This document shows, piece by piece, positions 53,240-64,000 of a stretch of 64,000 bases of DNA (the first letter of the stretch is position 1; the number at the start of each line of letters is the position of its first letter). A program made the translations under genes and the position numbers. The notes under the pieces were generated by a model. It had not been told where the DNA came from, did not search any database, and saw only the letters and a program-made list of their open reading frames with translations. The stretch is from Varanus komodoensis (Eukaryota > Chordata > Lepidosauria > Squamata > Varanidae), in assembly GCF_004798865.1 (NCBI RefSeq), contig NW_025336479.1:3042782-3106781 (forward strand), written 5' to 3'.

Positions 53240-54850
53240 CTAGTATGTTGAAGAGCTCCAGTGAGTATTTGTAATGAGTTTCAACACACTTTTGAGAAAA
53301 TCAGGCCGGTTTAAAAAGACACTGGGAAAAGAATACTGAAATCAAAAGGAGCAACTAGCAACAATAAGAAGCAATTTAATATTTTTGACAATGTATTTAG
53401 AACATATGAAAGACCCCTACTGGTTTCTCACTGTAGCAGAAACTGTCTATGCACTCTGCAAAATGACCAGGGACCTAAAAGTTTGCTTAGGAAACTAACA
53501 CCTGAGTGTCACAAAAGAAATAGCAGTGCTTGCAGGCACATAGAACAAACATACACAATCCCCACTTTTTCTTGCATATATGTATATGAAAAGGAAATTC
53601 AATATTTGGTCAGCTGTGGGCCAGCCCATCGGAAATTATGCCTCTGAATGCCAATAAAAAATGACAGCATAATATTAATACAGTACTATTTATGGGAACA
53701 AATGGGGAGAAATCTCATTTGTGGCCAAAAGAGTGTACCGTGTGAATCAGAATACAAAGGAGTCAGGGATGTCACACTGATAGCAGAGAGGCAAAATGTC
53801 ATATATTGGTTTCAACTGACCAAAATAATCTTTTATTCCAGGCATCAAATAAATCCAGACAAACAACACAGGAAAACAAATTAGTCATTCATTAGAAGGT
53901 TCCTGCAGCAGAGATGAACTGTGTGAACACAAAGAGTAAATTTGGATAGGCTATGAACCTGCTGCTCCAAAAGACCTATATTAAGAAGTTTAGTGCTTGC
54001 TAGTACTGTCAAATCCAGATGCTATGACAGAGACCAAAGGCAAGAAAAGACCATACTTTTTAATCCTCTTTCACTGTTGGTGTCTAGAAATAAAATTTAT
54101 TCTGCTTGCCCTGACAGTTTTAGATGGATGATTGTGACTGTTTATTGGTGTTGTTGAAGCCAAATGCTGCAACTCACATTGATGCTAGGAGACTGGGGAC
54201 TTGTTTGAGCACACTGAGGCAGGCTCTGTCCCCCAGACAAGGCTTGTTTTCTTTGACATGCAAAGCCATCTCTACAAAGAGGTTTTATTAAAGGGAAGGT
54301 TTGTACGCAACACTAAACATGGTTTAGCACTGCATGCACAAGCTAAAAGAAGCTGGAGTGAGGCCTTGGGCTTGTGTGCTACCCTGCTTCTCTCTTCCCT
54401 CTTGCAGGGCCAGGAGGAAGATTAATCCAGCATCCAGTTTCACTCTGCCCAATTCCTAGCTTGTCCCTATTTGTGAATCTGGAACTTGGTTTAAAATGAA
54501 CTCTAGCCAATTACTAACTGAGCCAGCTAAACTCTTGCTTGCCTGACTGGCTTGTTTAACAATCTAGAACTTATTGTAAACCACAGTTCCTGGATCACAT
54601 AACCCATGGGTCAGGAGAAGTGAAACAAAATGCTGGTTTATACTTCCTTTCAGTTGAGGAGGGGGAAGAGGACAAATGAGTGGGTTATGTTTCCCTCTAT
54701 CTTTTCCAAGTTCCTTTCTGCTTACACATGTAATGCTACAGTATGGTTTAGATTCATATGAAAATACAGCCAATGGCAGTGCAATCCTCCACATGTCAAC
54801 TCAGAAGTCTCATAATTTTGAGTGGCACTTATACTTAGGTAAATGGTTAT
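53240..54850. other. unassigned AT-rich block
   Basis: No gene, RNA or transposon recognised. Confidence 0.45.
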
Positions 54851-54851
54851 A

Positions 54852-54967
54852 CCAGCCTTGCCAAAACTGATGTGCCACAGATGTTTTCAACTACAGCAGA
54901 ATTCCCATTGACTATGATGGCTGGGGCTGAAGTATAAAACATCTGGAAGGTACCAGGTTGAGAAAAG
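54852..54967. repeat. short palindromic repeat (MITE-like)
   Basis: CAGCCTTGCCAAAACTGATG then GATGTTTTCAACTACAGCAG on the left; CTGAAGTATAAAACATCTGG and AAGGTACCAGGTTGAGAAAA on the right. Confidence 0.65.
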
Positions 54968-55284
54968 CGAATGTATATGCTGCTTATAATTTGGCTTTGC
55001 CTCAGCTATTTGCACAAATGCATAAACATATGACAAATGCTTGAGAAAAGCACTTTGCAGATTCTCAAGAGCTTTTTGTTTGACCAAGGGAACATAAATT
55101 TCTTGCACTGTCTTAAAAAAAAAGAAAGAGATCAAATGAAGTATTTTAAAAAATAAATAAACCCTCATGCAATGGAGTTGCCAAAACATGCACTGTAATA
55201 TAAGAAGCATTTGTTGCAGAGTTTGATAAGCAAAGCATATTTACATGCTCAAAATTTAACTGTAGTATCTAAAATCTTGGAACC

Positions 55285-55505
55285 AGGAATTCCATGCGGC
55301 ATAATGATTAGAGTGCCGGATTGGAACTTGGGAGACCTGGATTCTAGTCCCAACTTGGCCATGAGTCCCAGGAAGTGGCTTTTGGTCAGTCAAGGACTCT
55401 AATCCTAACCTACACTGCAGGGCTGTTGTGAGGATTAAATGAAAAATGAGGAGAACCATGTGTCCTGCATTAGGTTCTCTAAAGATGTAAGTGCAACAAA
55501 CAAAA
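55285..55505 (+). mobile_element. Sauria-type SINE
   Basis: CATGCGGCATAATGATTAGA head, GGATTCTAGTCCCAACTTGG, GGGCTGTTGTGAGGATTAAA and TAAATGAAAAATGAGGAGAA follow the family order. Confidence 0.85.
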
Positions 55506-55509
55506 TACT

Positions 55510-57735
55510 TGGGTTAATTCATGAATTAATGTTAACTATACTGCCCTAGGGTGGCTGATTCCAAATCTTGAAGACTGCTGTATATAGCAAAGAGGTTACC
55601 CAGTTTGCCTTCTCAAAGCTCCCTCCCTGCCCAACCTAAGTTCCTGCAAAACAGAGTTAAATACAGCAGCAGCACAAAGAACAGAGCTTTAAAATGTCAC
55701 CGACTGTGGGTATTCTGGAAGAAAGCAATATAGGAAGTGAACTCACTCACATATGCATTTGCCACTCTTGTGTAATGCGTTCTCTGTTGGGCTCAAAAGA
55801 ACTGCTCTCCTCAGCCTCCCTTCCTATCAAGGGCCTCCTTGTCACATATGCCTCATCACCAACTTTCTGTTCCCAGTGATAGCAGACCACTATTTGGGTA
55901 GCAGCGAATGAATAGGAGACTGACTTCTTCTGTTTCTCCAGAGACAAAAATGGGGGAAAAAAGAGGATGCCTTTGCAAGTTTCATTGTGGCTAAACTTAG
56001 TAGTGGTGATGTCAACGCGAACATTTCAACACATGCTCCCCTTGTGCATGTGCCCTTCCTCCCAAAACTTTATACGTGCCCTCATTGTTGAATACAGCAA
56101 AACTCCCACAGCCAGCTGTTTCCGTCATCTTGTTGCCACCGCCTAACGCACCCACATCAAAGTCTGAAAATAAGTGAAGAAGCTACAAGAAAGATTTCAG
56201 AGATGACCAAACTGCAATTACGAGGTAGAGAGAATTTCTAAGTGTGCCAGTAAATAAGTGTGTTTTTACTTATTAATGTTAATATTTAAGGCATCTACAG
56301 ACAAGAAAACTTTTCCCACCACAAATAAATATAATTACTTGCAAGCTCATTTGAACTGCTGGACTTCAGAACCTTGGCAGGGTTCCAAAATCTGCCTCAT
56401 GTGGACAGAATCCTTTCATCTATGAAAAGCTTCCAATCCTGCAGAGCATTTCTGCTAGTTGAACTGGGGAAGAGGAACTATTTACCAATTGATCTCTCCT
56501 GCTCCAGTTTCCTTATGCTCCCCAAAAATTTGATCCAAAGGGTTGGGGGACTTTCCAGGCGGTGCGAGGGTTGGACAAAATGAGGGAAAATCTTTGAAGG
56601 CTACCTCATCACTTTTTGCTGGCTGGGGCATCCGAAGAGGAACTCACTCAGGAAGGGAAGAACCAAACAGAAAAGAGCAAGGAAAAAAGCAGGAAAGAGA
56701 ACAGCAGAATGACTCAAATTGAGTTCTTGTGGCTCTAAGGAAGGTTCCCCACCAAAACACATCGGGTAATTTAATAAACTTCCTTATTCCTGTTCAATCC
56801 ATGTTGAGGTTTCCCCACATTCTCCCCAGGTGCTAGTCAAAAACAAATGATGGAGTCACAGGACCACAGCCTAATAATCCCAAGAAAGGGAAGGCTACAT
56901 GCTTCCTAAGAGAATCTTGTGACAGCCTCACACTCCCAGGAACCCACTGAAAGGAAAGTCCCTACTAACTGGAAGCAACATGTTCACTCAACACATTCAG
57001 CTAAGTCACTGCTATTGTGCCACTTCCTGCGTCTAGGCACCTCCAAAAACGGAAATGGCAGGAAATTGCCAGCGGATACAATGGGAATTCAGAGTGTCAG
57101 ACACAGCAGCCTGAACAAGGAACCCTGAGACAATCCAGGCAGCGCTCTTGAGCACTGGGGAAGGTTCGTGGATGCAAAGGAAGGCCAGAGAAGTGGTTGG
57201 CACTTCTAAGCAATACCATATAGTGACTACTGGAAGTCCAGGAATCCAGTAATCAAGCTTACAGCCTCTCTTCTCCTAGGACTCCACCCAGTGAAGAACC
57301 ACTTGCCTCTTACATCCAATGCAGGGCGGGGGGGGGGGGCTCATGTCTTTGTTTTATATTCATTAAATGAATTATCAGATCAAGTTTGCTGAAGGAGGTA
57401 TTTTCATGGGGCCCATTACCATGTCATGCAAGGGAATGTTTTCACAAAATGCCTTCTTTCATCACCCAGGTGCCCTACTTTCAAGTTTAGTTTAACCAAT
57501 GTAGTTTTTCATTGCCGCATGGCTGTTCCAGGCAGTATCAAATTATCAGGTTAAGAAAAATCAACATCAGACAAGTTCCACAATGAGACACTTAAAACCT
57601 ACCCACCCCTCTGCCCCCACAGCTAGCTAAACATTGTAATCCTGGTCTAACCAGTACATTAGGCATAGTTTCAGGTTGCTCAGGTTTAGATACAAATCCG
57701 CAGCACCAGTGGCTTTTTCCTGCTTGTTGTTTTGC
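55510..57735. other. unassigned block
   Basis: No supported feature apart from a poly-G tract near 57327-57339. Confidence 0.45.
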
Positions 57736-57739
57736 AGCA

Positions 57740-57829
57740 GCCTTCCTTAACCTGGTGCCTTCCCAACACATTAGATATTGGGAATGGTAGTCTAACGCAT
57801 CTGAAGGGCACCAGATTGGAGAAGGCTGT
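57740..57829. repeat. short palindromic repeat (MITE-like)
   Basis: CCTTCCTTAACCTGGTGCCT on the left is the inverse of AGGGCACCAGATTGGAGAAG on the right; the centre is shortened. Confidence 0.65.
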
Positions 57830-57834
57830 TTTCC

Positions 57835-59185
57835 AGCACAGGCTTCAGCTTCAAACATCTCCAGCCCTCCCAACTGGGAAGCCAGAGCAGAAGTTACAGA
57901 CCACTAGAAGCCGTTCCAGCAGAATGTCCTATGCCACCACCACACCCTGACAGCCGTAACACACACATATCGGCTTAAAACCTGGAGAGCTCCCGCAGCA
58001 GATGCAGCAATTCCATGATGGACAGCCCTTCACACCTGGCCTATGTGGCAGTAGAAATGTTCATGCGATTTCCTCCTCCCTTGCTGGAGAACTTGGCCAC
58101 CCGAATCCTATCCATGATACAACTAATTCCCCCACCCCATTCCAGTGATGACCAAGGATAAGGAACCCACTTTGTGGAGGTCCATTCCCCCACCAAGCAG
58201 AACATCTAGGGGGGTTCACAAGTTCTATGGGCACCGCACAACCATACAGAGAGCGACACGGAGCAGCCTCTGCTTGATGCTCCTAATACTTACTCGAGCT
58301 CTCTGACTATGCAGTTGGAGAAATAAGAGCCCTTAGCAATATCTTTTAAAATATCTTTTAAATATCTCTTTATGGCAAAGAGTCAGGCGGAAGGCCATCG
58401 TTGCCTAATTCCAGTCAAGGCAGAAAAGGGAAGTATGAGGACTGTTTGTATGGACATGCAACCAAGTATGTTTGCCTGAGGTGGAGGGTCCACCCTTGAG
58501 CCATTTAGTCCTCACCACTCTCTGCTGCACCAGCTGACACTTCCGTAGGACCACCCCATTACGGAAGAGAGGAAGATCTGTGGCATAATAAGCTATTTTG
58601 CTCTGTAAAGTCAGGCGGGTTGGGAAATGCATAAAACAGAAAGTCAGTATGTTTGGTCTTGGTGCATGAAAGTCTGAATAGTGAAAAAAGGAAGACAGTT
58701 TTCCTGGCAAGGGTGTTGGTACAGGAAGGAAGAGGTATATTAATAGGAGAAGCACTGCAAGATGACCTTTCTTCACTGGCTGACTTACACGTGAAAGGCC
58801 AACACATTGGTAAAGTAACCAAATTGCTCAATATGCACATGGAAGATGCGCACACAGAAGGACATGTTGAAATCCTGCACTCAATAATAACATTGATTTG
58901 ATATGGTATCAAAGTGCTTGCTTCAGATTTTATATAAACTGGAACATTTTAGCAAACCATTTCATGGGAGAGAGAATATACACAGAATATATGGGTATGT
59001 TACAACTTTCCCTCCATTCCCCATTTCTTAATTGAAATGTGTGATACAGAGGAAACAAAATCATACAGGGTCAGCTGAGCATGCAGGTGGGCAAGATCCA
59101 AGTGCCCTGCCTTTGTGCTGGGCTTGCCATGACGATATACCCTTTCTTTGCCAAGTCTTAGAAAATGGTAAGCAGCCTGTTCTTT
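57835..59185. other. unassigned block
   Basis: Two overlapping minus-strand open frames of about 120 codons (58405-58912) have no recognised domain or splice support. Confidence 0.4.
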
Positions 59186-59187
59186 AA

Positions 59188-59420
59188 CTAGTGTGGTGCA
59201 GTGGTTAAGAGCACGGGACTGGGACACAAGCAATCTGGGTTCTAGTCCCCACAGGAGCCAACTGGGTGACTTTGGGCCAGCCACAGACATTCTACCCAAC
59301 CTACCTCACAGAGCTTTTGTTGTGGGGATAAGATGGAGGGCAGGAGGAGGAGACTGATGCAAGCTGCTTTGAGTTCCTTTTAAAAAAAGAAAAAGGCGGG
59401 CTATAAATCTAATAAATAAC
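59188..59420 (+). mobile_element. Sauria-type SINE (well preserved)
   Basis: AGTGTGGTGCAGTGGTTAAG head, GGTTCTAGTCCCCACAGGAG, GGGTGACTTTGGGCCAGCCA, TTGTTGTGGGGATAAGATGG and the A-rich tail with GGCGGGCTATAAATCTAATA. It is the most complete copy in the window. Confidence 0.92.
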
Positions 59421-59424
59421 CAAC

Positions 59425-60720
59425 TATTCAAGTGTGAATTTACTTACTTATTCTATGGCTCCCAATTCTGACCTACGGTGTGCTATAAGGCCCAAAAGCA
59501 AACTTGTTATTCCATCATGTAGAGACTCTCCCCACAGCACCATACAACATGGCATCTGTGTCTCCTGCATTGCATGACATTTCCCTTGCTACCACCACCC
59601 ACTAGAGGACCAGCATAAAACCTCTGACCTGGGGTGGCAATGGCTTAGTCACCCATTCAACAGTGGTAGTGACATCTCAAGGAGCAGGAGCTTTTTTCTA
59701 CTGGTGACTGCTGGAAATGATGCTGGTGGTGAAACGGAAATCTCCATCTCCAGAGGCAGCATTCCTCCAAATACCATTTTCTGGGAGGGAAGAGGAAAAC
59801 GTGGGGGCCATTCCTTTCATGCCCCGCTGCAGGCTTCAAGCAGCAGCAGGCTGGACACTCCACCGCTGCAACTGGGCTGGAGGAATCTTTCCTATAGCCA
59901 AGCAACAGCAGCACAGAAATGCCTCGTTCATCCTTGGGACAGGAAGTGGAGCTCACAATGAATCCTATCAATAGGGGCAAATCCAAATAGCCAGTACTAC
60001 TTTCAACCTGTGTTGAGAATTAATTAAAATCAAAACCCGAGAGAGAAATCCTAAACAACAGAAGTAGTTCAGAATCAGATTCAAGACCCCATCCTGAAAG
60101 GGGGGAGGAGGAAGGATGTGATTAAGAAAGGAAAAAGAGCAGATGTGATAAACAAACAAACAAAACTTTGAATGCAGAAAGAACACTATGTTAGGCCCAA
60201 ACAGTGCAGAGGTTCTTCCTTAATAGTGACATATTCATTTCATATTTGTATTTTCTGGGCCAGATGAATTCTGTCTCCATATGCAACAATGGTGTAACAT
60301 GCATAGGCGCTGCAGAACTGAAAAACAAAGCTGAAAAAATACTGCACTGTTCTCTACTCCCGACAAAAGCAAGAACTATTCAGCACAATTCTGAAGATAC
60401 AATTGGTTGTAACTACTGCCATAGTTCCTCTTTGCCTTCTTTTAGTTTTGCACCACATATATTCACAGAATATAGAATGTTCTCTCTACTACTTCCCCAA
60501 AGCAGAAAAACCAGCAAGACTAAAACAATCATTTCATGGTATGCATTAAAAATTGAGGGTTCCATACATTCTTTAAAAAAGGGAATATTTCATAGAAATT
60601 CCATTTAAATCTAGCATCAGGAGTCTGAAATAGTGATAGATTTCTCTAAAAGATGCCCTTAACTTTCAAAGACAGAAAGGAAGATGTCTATAGTAGCCAT
60701 GTGGCATCTGAATCTGTTAG
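59425..60720. other. unassigned block
   Basis: No supported gene, RNA or transposon. Confidence 0.4.
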
Positions 60721-60723
60721 AGC

Positions 60724-60819
60724 AACCTCCCCCAACCTGGTACTTTCCCATCACCCCCAGCCAGGATGGGTGATATAGTCAGACACATCTGGAGGGTACC
60801 AGGTTGTGGAAGGCTGTGT
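60724..60819. repeat. short palindromic repeat (MITE-like)
   Basis: CAACCTGGTACTTTCCCATC on the left; ACACATCTGGAGGGTACCAG and GTTGTGGAAGGCTG on the right; centre CCCCAGCCAGGATGGG. Confidence 0.7.
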
Positions 60820-60824
60820 TTACA

Positions 60825-63700
60825 GCATTGTGCAGGCAGCCCAAAACCATCACTCTGAAAAGTGAATCCCCGTTATCAGGTGAAATCTTATATTTATCAT
60901 CCACGGCTTTGTGAATTACCAATATGCAACAGCTATTCCGCCTCATAAATAATCACTATCTTCAACTGTAACTTCCCCGTTAAGCAAATGCATTAATTCT
61001 GATTTCCTACACAGAAATTAATCCCATTTAGGAAAAGGAGAAGAAAAGCATACATGCTTGTAAGTGCTGCCAATGAGACTCCTTCACCACAACTGCACTG
61101 GGCAGGCAGCTGATTGAGAGAGAGCTCCTTCTGTGCTGGACATCCCTTCTAGAAGGCTTGACCTTAAGGCAGGTCTAACCATCTGCTGGTGTCAAGCTGT
61201 GGGAGGCAGCCCCACTCGGTTCTGCACCTTCCACCCCGGCACCACAGCCACGAATCACGACGGGGCAACCCTCGCTTTCACCTGTCTTGCCTGCATCTTG
61301 ATGCCAAGTCAGGAAGGTCAAGGCCTGTAGTTGGCAGTCAATCTTCTTACTGCTCTTTGAGCAGAGGAACCCCTTTTCCTACATGCCAAGAACCACGGCT
61401 CCTCATTCCTGGAGACCAGGGGAGGATCTGTAGCAGAGCTCCTTCCATACACAAGTCAGGGCTGCGACAGAATTTCTTCAACCATTTTCACTGAGGCACA
61501 GGTTAAATGAACACAGTGCAGTATCCAGCAGCACAATAGCACAGCACACAAAATTACATGGTATTCCTGTTGCAGGAAACGTTAGAGAAGACTGAAAGGT
61601 CATGTGAGCAGAGTTGTGCAACCTGAGAATGCAAATCCGTGACACAGGTTGCTTGGTGGAGTCTGACAATTCAGAGCACTGCTCCTTCATAGTGTGCAGC
61701 CAACAGCACGTCCTATCAAAAATTACAGAGGAAGAGGATAAGGAAGAAAAAGAGGTGTGCGTGTGTGTGTGGGGGGGGTGGGGGGGGGGGGGGGGCTGCT
61801 CTTGCATTACAGTGCTCAGCAGAGTGGTCCCCATGTCCTTCCCTCACTCCACTTGTCCCCGGTGTCTTCTTCAGCGTTAGCAGCAATGGGGGCTTTTTTG
61901 CTAGACAGCTATACAAGGGCAAGCAAGAAAGGAGGGCATATGGGGGCAGGGTTTCTGCCTGCAGATCCATAAATCCAGGTGTGGAGGCATGCAGGAAGAA
62001 TGCTCCCACATTTAAATAGGTAGTAGGGGATAGCAGGAAATGGCAGCCGGACCCATTCTTTCCCTGCAGAGTCACAAAATGCCTGCTCCACCCTTCCACT
62101 GAGGGATCACTGAGGTTCCACAAGAGGAGCCGATCCCACCAGGACAGGCAACAAAGCTGCACACACACAGCACACCCAGTTTTCACATAAACCCCAAGAC
62201 GGCTAAAAATGGTTATAAAAGCAGACTTCGGGATTCCAAAACATAAGGGATGAAACAGAATGAGAAAAACAGATCAGGGATCGCACTGTGCGCTGCAACA
62301 GCGAACCAAGTATTACAGCGCAAGAAAAAAATATTTTGTGCCAATCAGCCATAGGACCCACTAGGAAGTACTAAAAAGAACAATGCAAAGCTGGGATTCT
62401 TCCTTTTATGGCCTCTCTGCATCATGTGCCACAATGCAAGGCCATCACTATCAGAAAACATAAACTGCTGTATTTCCTTCCTAACCACTGAAAGCTTTTA
62501 TAAGCCATTCTATTTCTGATCCTTCAGTAATTCTGGAGCAATGGATGCAGTTGCCCAACTATTCAGCAGCTCCTGAACTTCCCACAGTTGGGATGGGAAA
62601 CCTTTGGCCTGTGGGGCAAATTTCTTCCATCCTGTCAGCCCGCCCACCCCACAGGATCCTCAGATGAAGTCCCAGATGAAGGGTCGTGGAAAGAAAACCT
62701 CTGGGTGAACCCCGTTCATATCTGTGGTCTATGATTAGAAATACAAGTGGGGACTCCTGTGTGAGCCACTCCCTCGCTAAATACTTCGAGGAGTAGCTTG
62801 CAAACTGCTTCACCTACCCCACATCTTCCCTAGAGGACTGTTAGTACATTCTGGGACATCTTTCAAGAAGAATGAGGTGGAGGGAAAGGGGCTGCACAGC
62901 ATATCTTAACAACTGCAAAAGAGACTGGGAGGGATGGCCCAGAGAAAATCTACAGTGAAAGCACCATTCTTTACAGGCATCAAATGTCACAACTTCATTC
63001 AAGTGTTCATTTCTTGCCTATATTTAAGAAGCAGGCTCTGCCAGCAAAGGCAGGCTCAGAGTTAGCCAGATTTATAGGCAGCATATGACAGTGCTTAACC
63101 CAGACTTAATAAAATAATGTAAAACTCATGCCAGTCCATGAATTCTAAGGATAATCTCAAATAATCCCCAGCACCAACAGGGGGGTAGTTATATGCTAAA
63201 ATACTTCCGATTCTGCACCTGTAACATGGCACCCCATATTATGGCAAAATACAGGGTTATAGGGTGGGGTGGGGGTGTTAGCGGACCCTGTTCTGAGACT
63301 GCAAACACATCATGGATAACAGGTAGCATGGCTTGAGGTCAAATGCGCCAGTCCCAACTGCTGGAGGTAAAGCAAAAATGTAGTTCACTGACAGCACAAA
63401 CCTGGGCATTTTTACCCAGATGAAAGACCCACTGTGATTGGTAGGATGCACTCTTGAGCAAGTGTGTTCAGTCCTATGGCCTCAGGCACTAGAGACTGAT
63501 TCACAAGAATTACACTGACAAAATTCTCCATGTAAGAGTGGGAACGAACTAATCATTTCAACATAGGCCTAACCTTACAGTTTCATCGACATGTACCAAG
63601 ATAACGCAAAGCCAGTTAGGGGACTGATGCAATAAATACAGATTCAGCAGTCATAGGACCCTTGTTGAACTCCTACGTGGAGCCATCTGACACACCCTCT
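60825..63700. other. unassigned block with GT/poly-G tract
   Basis: No supported gene. The GT and poly-G tract at 61756-61795 makes artificial glycine-rich frames. A GC-richer stretch at 61190-61290 is too short and CpG-poor to call a promoter. Confidence 0.4.
61756..61795. repeat. (GT)n and poly-G tract
   Basis: About six GT units followed by about 24 G with one T interruption; such a tract can form G-quadruplex structure on the plus strand. Confidence 0.95.
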
Positions 63701-63706
63701 AAATCA

Positions 63707-63832
63707 GAGATGGGTGGAAGCTTGCTCTCCAGATGTTTTGGACTTCAGTTCCCAGAAGCCCCTGCCAGCATGGCCAATGGTCAGGAATGCCGGAAGTTTA
63801 GGTCCAAAACCTTTTGCCTGCCCCTGCTCTAA
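63707..63832. repeat. short palindromic repeat (MITE-like)
   Basis: CTCTCCAGATGTTTTGGACTT then CAGTTCCCAGAAGCCCC on the left; GGAAGTTTAGGTCCAAAACC on the right; centre CAGCATGGCCAATGGTCAGG, which is the family's best preserved core. Confidence 0.7.
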
Positions 63833-64000
63833 GAAGCCCAGCCCAATGTGCAAAATGGCTTCACTGAGATACTTGGACACTTTTTTAAAACAAGACTGCA
63901 CTGGCTCCCTTCTTCAAAGATGACAACATACCCTTTGGTACACAACCATTGAAAGGAACCACAGGAGCAGACAGTAGGATATGTAATGCATCCTCAAGGT

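Larger units (their letters stand above)
35496..64000 (-). other. sequence upstream of RHBDF2 coding exon 1, probably mostly 5' intron
   Basis: The acceptor before exon 1 implies an upstream noncoding exon. Across these 28.5 kb I found no coding gene, no globin-like frame (CYGB lies upstream in human) and no CpG-island-like promoter; the GC-rich patches near 36300-36650 and 44480-44590 belong to hAT elements. The noncoding exon or exons and promoter are either outside the window or not recognisable by eye. Confidence 0.5.

Noticed and set aside
61716-62186. 156-codon minus-strand frame with a proline run
   Set aside because: Created by the poly-G tract and GT repeat; low complexity.

Overview
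The window is vertebrate nuclear DNA, most likely from a squamate reptile (lizard or snake). It has widely spaced exons with GT-AG introns and a repeat content typical of squamates: tRNA-derived Sauria-type SINEs, a tRNA-Ala-like SINE, L2-like and CR1-like LINE relics, hAT and Tigger-like DNA transposons, and a short palindromic repeat seen at about twenty places. No bacterial or phage-type organisation is present.

The one gene that can be read with certainty is RHBDF2 (iRhom2, inactive rhomboid protein 2). It lies on the minus strand from the start codon at 35471 to the stop codon at 4295-4297. Seventeen coding exons were placed by reading splice sites and phases. They sum to 2508 bp, which is 835 residues plus a stop, with no frame break. 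The model includes the cytoplasmic tail, first membrane segment, cysteine-rich luminal iRhom homology domain and dead rhomboid core. A 3' UTR of about 0.8 or 1.1 kb ends at one of two AATAAA signals. Two introns use GC instead of GT at the donor (17419-17420 and 28911-28912), and the frame requires both.

Layout. 1 to about 1705: possibly the last exon and 3' UTR of an unidentified plus-strand gene, ending at an AATAAA with a GT-rich tract, tail-to-tail with RHBDF2. In human the tail-to-tail neighbour is AANAT, but the few readable residues here do not look like AANAT. 1706-3205: intergenic, with one SINE. 3205-35495: RHBDF2, whose last intron (8.7 kb) carries a degenerate L2-like LINE. 35496-64000: 28.5 kb with no supportable coding gene. 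Because the first coding exon has a clear splice acceptor 24 bp before the ATG, at least one noncoding 5' exon and the promoter must lie further right. Much of this block is therefore probably the first intron. It holds three related hAT elements (two with perfect 8-bp target duplications), a 408-bp Tigger-like element, CR1-like LINE pieces in both orientations, an LTR fossil flanked by a 66-bp duplication of host LINE sequence, SINEs and microsatellites.

iRhom2 is a single-gene function (trafficking and stabilising ADAM17 for growth-factor and TNF shedding), so there is no operon-like logic here. I found no evidence for a new multi-gene system. The most interesting items are the two GC-AG introns, the LTR insertion with its over-long duplication, the lack of a visible human-isoform-1-type N-terminal segment, and the hairpins.
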